A stretch of 9,312 nucleotides of DNA from an uncultured Lactobacillus sp. (GTDB lineage Bacteria > Bacillota > Bacilli > Lactobacillales > Lactobacillaceae): assembly GCF_910589175.1 (NCBI RefSeq), contig NZ_CAJURR010000018.1, forward strand, positions 1-9,312. Direction: 5' to 3'. How positions within the stretch are numbered: position 1 is the first letter of the stretch; every line of letters begins with the position of its first letter. Both the position numbers and the translations under genes were made by a program. The notes below the pieces were generated by a model. It did not search any database. It was not told the DNA's origin and saw only the letters and a list, made by a program, of their open reading frames with translations. Positions 6,015 through 9,312 of this stretch are shown here, one piece after another.

Positions 6015-7088
6015 TTAAGCAATCGAATGAACTAGAAAGTTCAATGGCATAATTCCATTTTTACGCCAATTATTTTTCATCTCTTCAATATCAGTTTTTT
6101 CATCTGCAATCACAATACCACAATCGCCATTTCCTGCACCAGAAGTCTTAGCAGCACCATTAAATTGTTCGGCAATGTTAATTAATTTAGTTAAACGTGG
6201 AATTTCGATCGCAATATGATTAAGAGATGCAAAGTCTTTTAATAACTGACGATTTAAACGAATTTGTTTTTGAATTAAAGAAATATTTTTTTCATTAAAT
6301 CCTCTAATCATATCAAGAACACATTTCCGTGATTCATCTAAAAAAGTATCATATTGAGTCTTAATAAACTTTTTCTTTGCATTAGTCTTATCAACTAATT
6401 GAGAGGTTGAGGCAGGTTTTTGACTCCAGCCGATTACCAAGTTTAGTCCTTCGGGAGGAGTTAATAATTGAATCTTAAGGCCAGGCCAAGCTTCGTTTAA
6501 AACTTCGCTAAGAGACTTAGTAGCTAATTCTTTCTTGAGCCATGCTTTATCAAAAGTTTGATAAGCCAGCCAACCACCATAAACACTTGCTGCAATATCA
6601 CCAGCAGATCCATTACCTTGAACGCTGTAGTGGGAAATAGCAGAAAGTTTAAAAATAAGATCTTTTGTACAGTGTAATCCATAGAAATTAAGGATAGCCT
6701 TCACTGTAGCAACTGTTACAGCAGCTGAAGAGCCAAGACCGTATTTCTTACCATCGGCTGAATCAAGATCTGAATTAACATGTAGATCATATAAAGACAT
6801 TGGAACTTTTTGTTCAAGACAAAAACGTTCTGTAAAGTTAATAGCAGATAAAATGTATTCAAACGGATTATCACGATTATCAATAACCATTTGGTTACCT
6901 TTACGGATCCAGTGAATTGAATCTTGAGAATACTGTTTAGAATGAATTAACCCACTTGTACCTGTACTTTTTGCAATTGAAACACGTACAAATTCATTTA
7001 CTGCAACTAAAATGGCAGGGCAGTTTTGCTCAAGAACTGCATACTCTCCCGCAATATACAACTTTCCTGGTGCTTGTTCTGTAATCAA
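6015..7088 (-). CDS. pmk: Phosphomevalonate kinase (GHMP family)
   Basis: It phosphorylates 5-phosphomevalonate to 5-diphosphomevalonate with ATP in the cytosol. GHMP-fold marks, numbered from the TTG start (357 aa): N-terminal APGKLYIAGEYAVLE (6-20), ATP loop GLGSSAA (117-123), GNGSAGDIAAS (158-168) with the conserved Asp164, and C-terminal KTSGAGNGD (314-322), which binds phosphate. The frame is open up to an ATG at 7157, but that start would overlap mvaD by 35 bp and add 23 residues not typical of the family. TTG at 7088-7086 has AGAGGAA (7101-7095) 6 nt upstream and places the protein right at its conserved N-terminus. The gap to mvaD is 34 bp. The third glycine of the usual GAGGGD motif is Asn320 here. 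Confidence 0.92.
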   Translation of the reverse strand: MITEQAPGKLYIAGEYAVLEQNCPAILVAVNEFVRVSIAKSTGTSGLIHSKQYSQDSIHWIRKGNQMVIDNRDNPFEYILSAINFTERFCLEQKVPMSLYDLHVNSDLDSADGKKYGLGSSAAVTVATVKAILNFYGLHCTKDLIFKLSAISHYSVQGNGSAGDIAASVYGGWLAYQTFDKAWLKKELATKSLSEVLNEAWPGLKIQLLTPPEGLNLVIGWSQKPASTSQLVDKTNAKKKFIKTQYDTFLDESRKCVLDMIRGFNEKNISLIQKQIRLNRQLLKDFASLNHIAIEIPRLTKLINIAEQFNGAAKTSGAGNGDCGIVIADEKTDIEEMKNNWRKNGIMPLNFLVHSIA

Positions 7089-7094
7089 CGAATA

Positions 7095-7101
7095 TTCCTC
7101 T
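7095..7101 (-). promoter_or_regulatory. Shine-Dalgarno that fixes the TTG start of pmk
   Basis: On the - strand AGAGGAA lies 6 nt before TTG (7088-7086), and no comparable site precedes the upstream ATG (7157) or the intervening TTG. It lies in the 34-bp gap after the mvaD stop, so the pmk initiation site is independent of mvaD coding sequence. Confidence 0.7.
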
Positions 7102-7122
7102 AATCTTTTTATTTTCAAATTA

Positions 7123-8088
7123 CTAAAGCAGAGTAACGCCCGGGCCGAAACTCGCAACGACTATTTTAACATTAGTCAAGGTTTTCTGAACAGCTGAAAT
7201 AATATCTTTTCTATTTCTTAAGGTGCAGAGAATTTTCACGTTTGGACCAGCATCGATTGTATAGTAGCATTCGATGCCATTTTTTCTTAAATCTTCAACT
7301 AACTTAATAGTTTTAATTGTTTCCGGTTCAAAATAAGTAAATGGTTCTTTAGCGGTTAAATTACAAGCATGCATTTCGTTGGCACTTAGTTCACTAAGTT
7401 CACCAATTCTAGTAAAGTCATTATTTTGGATAGCTTGCTTAATTTCAGCAATTTCTTGTTTATTTCTCGCTAACCAAGGCTGATAAAAAGGAGAGGTTTG
7501 AGCTAATTGCATTCCTTTGGTTGAGGAAATTTTTTTCTGCTTTGTATCAACTTCGATTGCTAGTAGAGAAAGATCAAGAGCAGGATTTTCATCAATTGGT
7601 ACTGCATAAGAACTCTCATCGTCAAATCCCCTTTGCCATTCAACAAAGCCGCCATAAACTGATCTAGTAGCTGAGCCTGACCCAAGCCGTGCAAGTCTTG
7701 AAAGCTCCTTTTTAGAAAGATCTAATCCATAGCTTGCAGCAAAACTTGTTGCAAGAGCCGCAAAAGCTGAAGCTGATGAAGCAAGACCAGCAGAAGTAGG
7801 AACATGGTTAGTAGACCTAATTGTAAAATGATCAGTAACGCCAAATTTTTCTTGTAATAAATGAATATAATTAAAAACTCGCTTGCTGTTTTCTACTGAT
7901 TGTTTTTGATCATTTAAAATAAAGGTATCTTCAGTTAATGAAGGATCATGTTCGAATGTGGTATCAGTATAAAAGGCATCGAGTGTCATTGAAAGACTAG
8001 ACATTAACGGTGTCTTTAAAGCTTGATCAGCTTTTCCCCAATATTTAATTAAGGCGATGTTAGTATGTGCACGCGCAGTTTTCTTCAT
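7123..8088 (-). CDS. mvaD: Diphosphomevalonate decarboxylase
   Basis: It converts 5-diphosphomevalonate to isopentenyl diphosphate with ATP use and CO2 release in the cytosol. At 321 aa it has the typical length for bacterial enzymes. The N-terminal NIALIKYWGK (10-19) with Lys18 is diagnostic, as is the ATP loop SAGLASSASA (99-108). SGSATRS (137-143) carries Arg142 and TIDAGPNVK (277-285) carries Asp279, matching the catalytic Arg and Asp of the family. The ATG at 8088 overlaps the mvk stop by one base (TAATG), with GAGG (8099-8096) 7 nt upstream, so the two are translationally coupled. It is second in the operon. Confidence 0.95.
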   Translation of the reverse strand: MKKTARAHTNIALIKYWGKADQALKTPLMSSLSMTLDAFYTDTTFEHDPSLTEDTFILNDQKQSVENSKRVFNYIHLLQEKFGVTDHFTIRSTNHVPTSAGLASSASAFAALATSFAASYGLDLSKKELSRLARLGSGSATRSVYGGFVEWQRGFDDESSYAVPIDENPALDLSLLAIEVDTKQKKISSTKGMQLAQTSPFYQPWLARNKQEIAEIKQAIQNNDFTRIGELSELSANEMHACNLTAKEPFTYFEPETIKTIKLVEDLRKNGIECYYTIDAGPNVKILCTLRNRKDIISAVQKTLTNVKIVVASFGPGVTLL

Positions 8089-9005
8089 TAAATGGCCTCG
8101 ATCCAGTAATTATCAAAATTAGCTTTAGCTTTTTCAGCAATTTCTTGAGCAACTTCTTGATTAGGACATAGTGCAATTACAATGCCGCCTAAGCCACCAC
8201 CAGATAATTTAGCTCCTAAAGCGCCATTTTCATTGGCAATTTTACAAATATTATCGATTCTTTCAGTTGAAAGCTTAAAAGAGGCAAGAATATCTTGCGC
8301 TTCATTAAAAATTTTTCCGATTTCTTGAGCATTTTGGTTAAACCAATTTTCTCGTGTTGCGGTAGCTAATTCTCCAAGGCGTGCAATTTGTTTCTTTTTA
8401 AGATCACTTTCATCCATTTGCTTTTTAACTGATTGAACTGCGATCTTAGTATTTCCAAGTTCACCCGTATCCATAATTAATAAGGTAGCACCTAATTTTT
8501 GAGAAAGTTGTTTTGGTCCGTCTTGTTTATTGAAGAAAACCAAGTAATCAGAATTTACGGTAGCAGCGTCAAGGCCGGACGCTTTTCCATGATTAATCAT
8601 TTCTGCATGATTAGTAATTTTCATGATCTCAGCTTCAGATAGAGTCAATCCTAAAAATTGTGAGACAGCCTTGGTAGTTCCTAAAGCTACAACAGCACTT
8701 GATCCAAAACCCCGTTCCATAGGAATTTCACCAGTATAAGTAATTTTAAGATTAGGAGCGTTTTTTACTCTTTCAAGTAAGTTTTTTACAATATATTTAA
8801 TACCATCGTATTCATCCGGTGCATCAAAAAAAGCACCATGATAATGAGTTGTATCCATCCAAGTAGGACCATCTGTTTCTTCAACAGTTGTGGTGATATT
8901 TAAGGCCTGGATTGGAAGAGCCAGGGCATCATAGCCATAAACTACAGAATGCTCACCAATAAGAATCACTTTTCCATGTGCTTTGACTTCTATTTTTTTA
9001 TTCAC
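8088..9005 (-). CDS. mvk: Mevalonate kinase (GHMP family)
   Basis: It phosphorylates mevalonate at O5 with ATP, feeding the three enzymes encoded downstream. It has 305 aa, the usual bacterial length. Visible marks: KAHGKVILIGEHSVVYG (8-24) with Lys12 and Glu18, the ATP loop GFGSSAVVALG (99-109), MINHGKASGLDAATV (136-150) with the probable catalytic base Asp146, and the C-terminal GAKLSGGGLGG (264-274). The start is GTG (9005-9003) with AGGAAAG (9018-9012) 6 nt upstream. It is first in the operon and diverges from rexB across 86 bp. A perfect TATAAT on the - strand (9026-9021) is the only -10 candidate, but it has no -35 and would start RNA within the ribosome site, so the operon promoter is not settled. 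Confidence 0.95.
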   Translation of the reverse strand: MNKKIEVKAHGKVILIGEHSVVYGYDALALPIQALNITTTVEETDGPTWMDTTHYHGAFFDAPDEYDGIKYIVKNLLERVKNAPNLKITYTGEIPMERGFGSSAVVALGTTKAVSQFLGLTLSEAEIMKITNHAEMINHGKASGLDAATVNSDYLVFFNKQDGPKQLSQKLGATLLIMDTGELGNTKIAVQSVKKQMDESDLKKKQIARLGELATATRENWFNQNAQEIGKIFNEAQDILASFKLSTERIDNICKIANENGALGAKLSGGGLGGIVIALCPNQEVAQEIAEKAKANFDNYWIEAI

Positions 9006-9043
9006 AATTATCTTTCCTATATTATAAATTTCATTAAGTCTAA

Positions 9044-9080
9044 TTGCCTTGTCTCATATGCTAAAATATTTGCTAAGGAG
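9044..9080 (+). promoter_or_regulatory. Candidate rexB promoter and ribosome site
   Basis: TGCTAAAAT (9059-9067) is an extended -10 on the + strand; no convincing -35 lies 16-18 bp upstream. AAGGAG (9075-9080) sits 11 nt before the ATG at 9092. The predicted RNA start (about 9074) would almost abut the ribosome site, leaving a leader of only about 18 nt, which lowers confidence in the promoter but not in the ribosome site. Confidence 0.35.
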
Positions 9081-9091
9081 ACTAGAGACTT

Positions 9092-9312
9092 ATGATTAAT
9101 GTAATTACTGGTAGACAAGTAGACAACTTGCAAAATGAAATAATTGATCAAGCTGTTAAGTCTTACTACCAAGATAAAAGACACGATGTTTTTATTATCG
9201 TGCCAAACCATATTAAGTTTACCACAGAAGTACGCGCACTTAGCAAGCTCTCTGTTTTAACAAATAAAAAACAAATTGCCGTAAATAAATTACACATTCT
9301 TTCTTTTTCACG
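9092..9312 (+). CDS. rexB: ATP-dependent nuclease subunit B, AddB/RexB type (5' part)
   Basis: The first 73 codons and part of the 74th are present; the gene runs off the right edge. AddB/RexB is one subunit of the two-subunit helicase-nuclease that processes double-strand DNA ends for recombinational repair and Chi recognition; its partner AddA/RexA usually follows. The N-terminal pattern fits: a beta strand MINVITGR, then VFIIVPNHIKFTTE (33-46), equivalent to the VPDQ-type segment of AddB, and LHILSFSR at the edge, equivalent to its FSFSR segment. The site where Bacillus AddB has a Walker A loop (GRSGSGKT) reads GRQVDN, so ATP binding here seems lost, as in lactic-acid-bacteria RexB proteins. 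The C-terminal nuclease and iron-sulfur regions lie outside the window. Confidence 0.8.
   Translation, partial: MINVITGRQVDNLQNEIIDQAVKSYYQDKRHDVFIIVPNHIKFTTEVRALSKLSVLTNKKQIAVNKLHILSFS

Noticed and set aside
7012..7197. 61-codon frame on the + strand
   Set aside because: It is antisense to the pmk/mvaD junction, whose coding in the other direction is certain.
9021..9026. TATAAT on the - strand as the mevalonate operon promoter
   Set aside because: It is a perfect -10 hexamer, but no -35 lies 16-18 bp upstream, it has no TGn extension, and transcription would begin inside the mvk ribosome site; not called as a feature.
9017..9211. 64-codon frame on the - strand
   Set aside because: It overlaps the start of rexB and the mvk ribosome-site region in antisense, with no supporting ribosome site or recognisable protein.

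Overview
The window reads as chromosome of a low-GC Firmicute, most likely Lactobacillus in the strict sense (gasseri/johnsonii/acidophilus relatives). The reasons are the uniformly AT-rich coding sequence, purine-rich Shine-Dalgarno sites, a complete lower mevalonate pathway ending in a type 2 isopentenyl diphosphate isomerase, and an AddB/RexB-type nuclease subunit beside it. The species assignment is inference; no marker gene was available to test it.

Left block (about 1-4880). A leftward gene for a 12-TM major facilitator (DHA3/MFS_3-like, the family of Mef macrolide pumps) diverges from a rightward two-gene operon of fused permease-ATPase ABC half-transporters. These are clear paralogues of each other, start-stop coupled by TAATG, and closed by a strong rightward terminator. 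A hairpin terminator for a gene that lies off the left edge overlaps the stop codon of the facilitator gene.

The 349-bp gap between the facilitator and the ABC operon (1271-1619) is the most interesting part. On the ABC side there is a good sigma-A promoter. On the facilitator side there is an extended -10 inside a perfect 15-bp palindrome, then a leader of roughly 210 nt. That leader appears to hold a 38-codon upstream reading frame with a 7-base Shine-Dalgarno match and GTG start, followed by mutually exclusive RNA stems arranged like the translational attenuators of erm-type resistance genes. Several pairs rely on G.U wobbles that exist only on the leftward strand, which fits that strand being the functional RNA.

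Right block (4920-9091). Four leftward genes, in transcription order mvk, mvaD, pmk, fni, convert mevalonate to isopentenyl diphosphate and then to dimethylallyl diphosphate. Spacing is tight (1-bp overlap, 34 bp, 12 bp) and the operon ends in a 10-bp-stem terminator at 4940-4964. The two terminators in 4822-4964 separate the convergent ABC and mevalonate operons. The right edge holds the first 73 codons of rexB/addB, diverging from mvk across 86 bp.

No tRNA, rRNA, CRISPR array, insertion sequence or phage gene was seen. The protein-coding genes are of known families; the unusual signal is regulatory.
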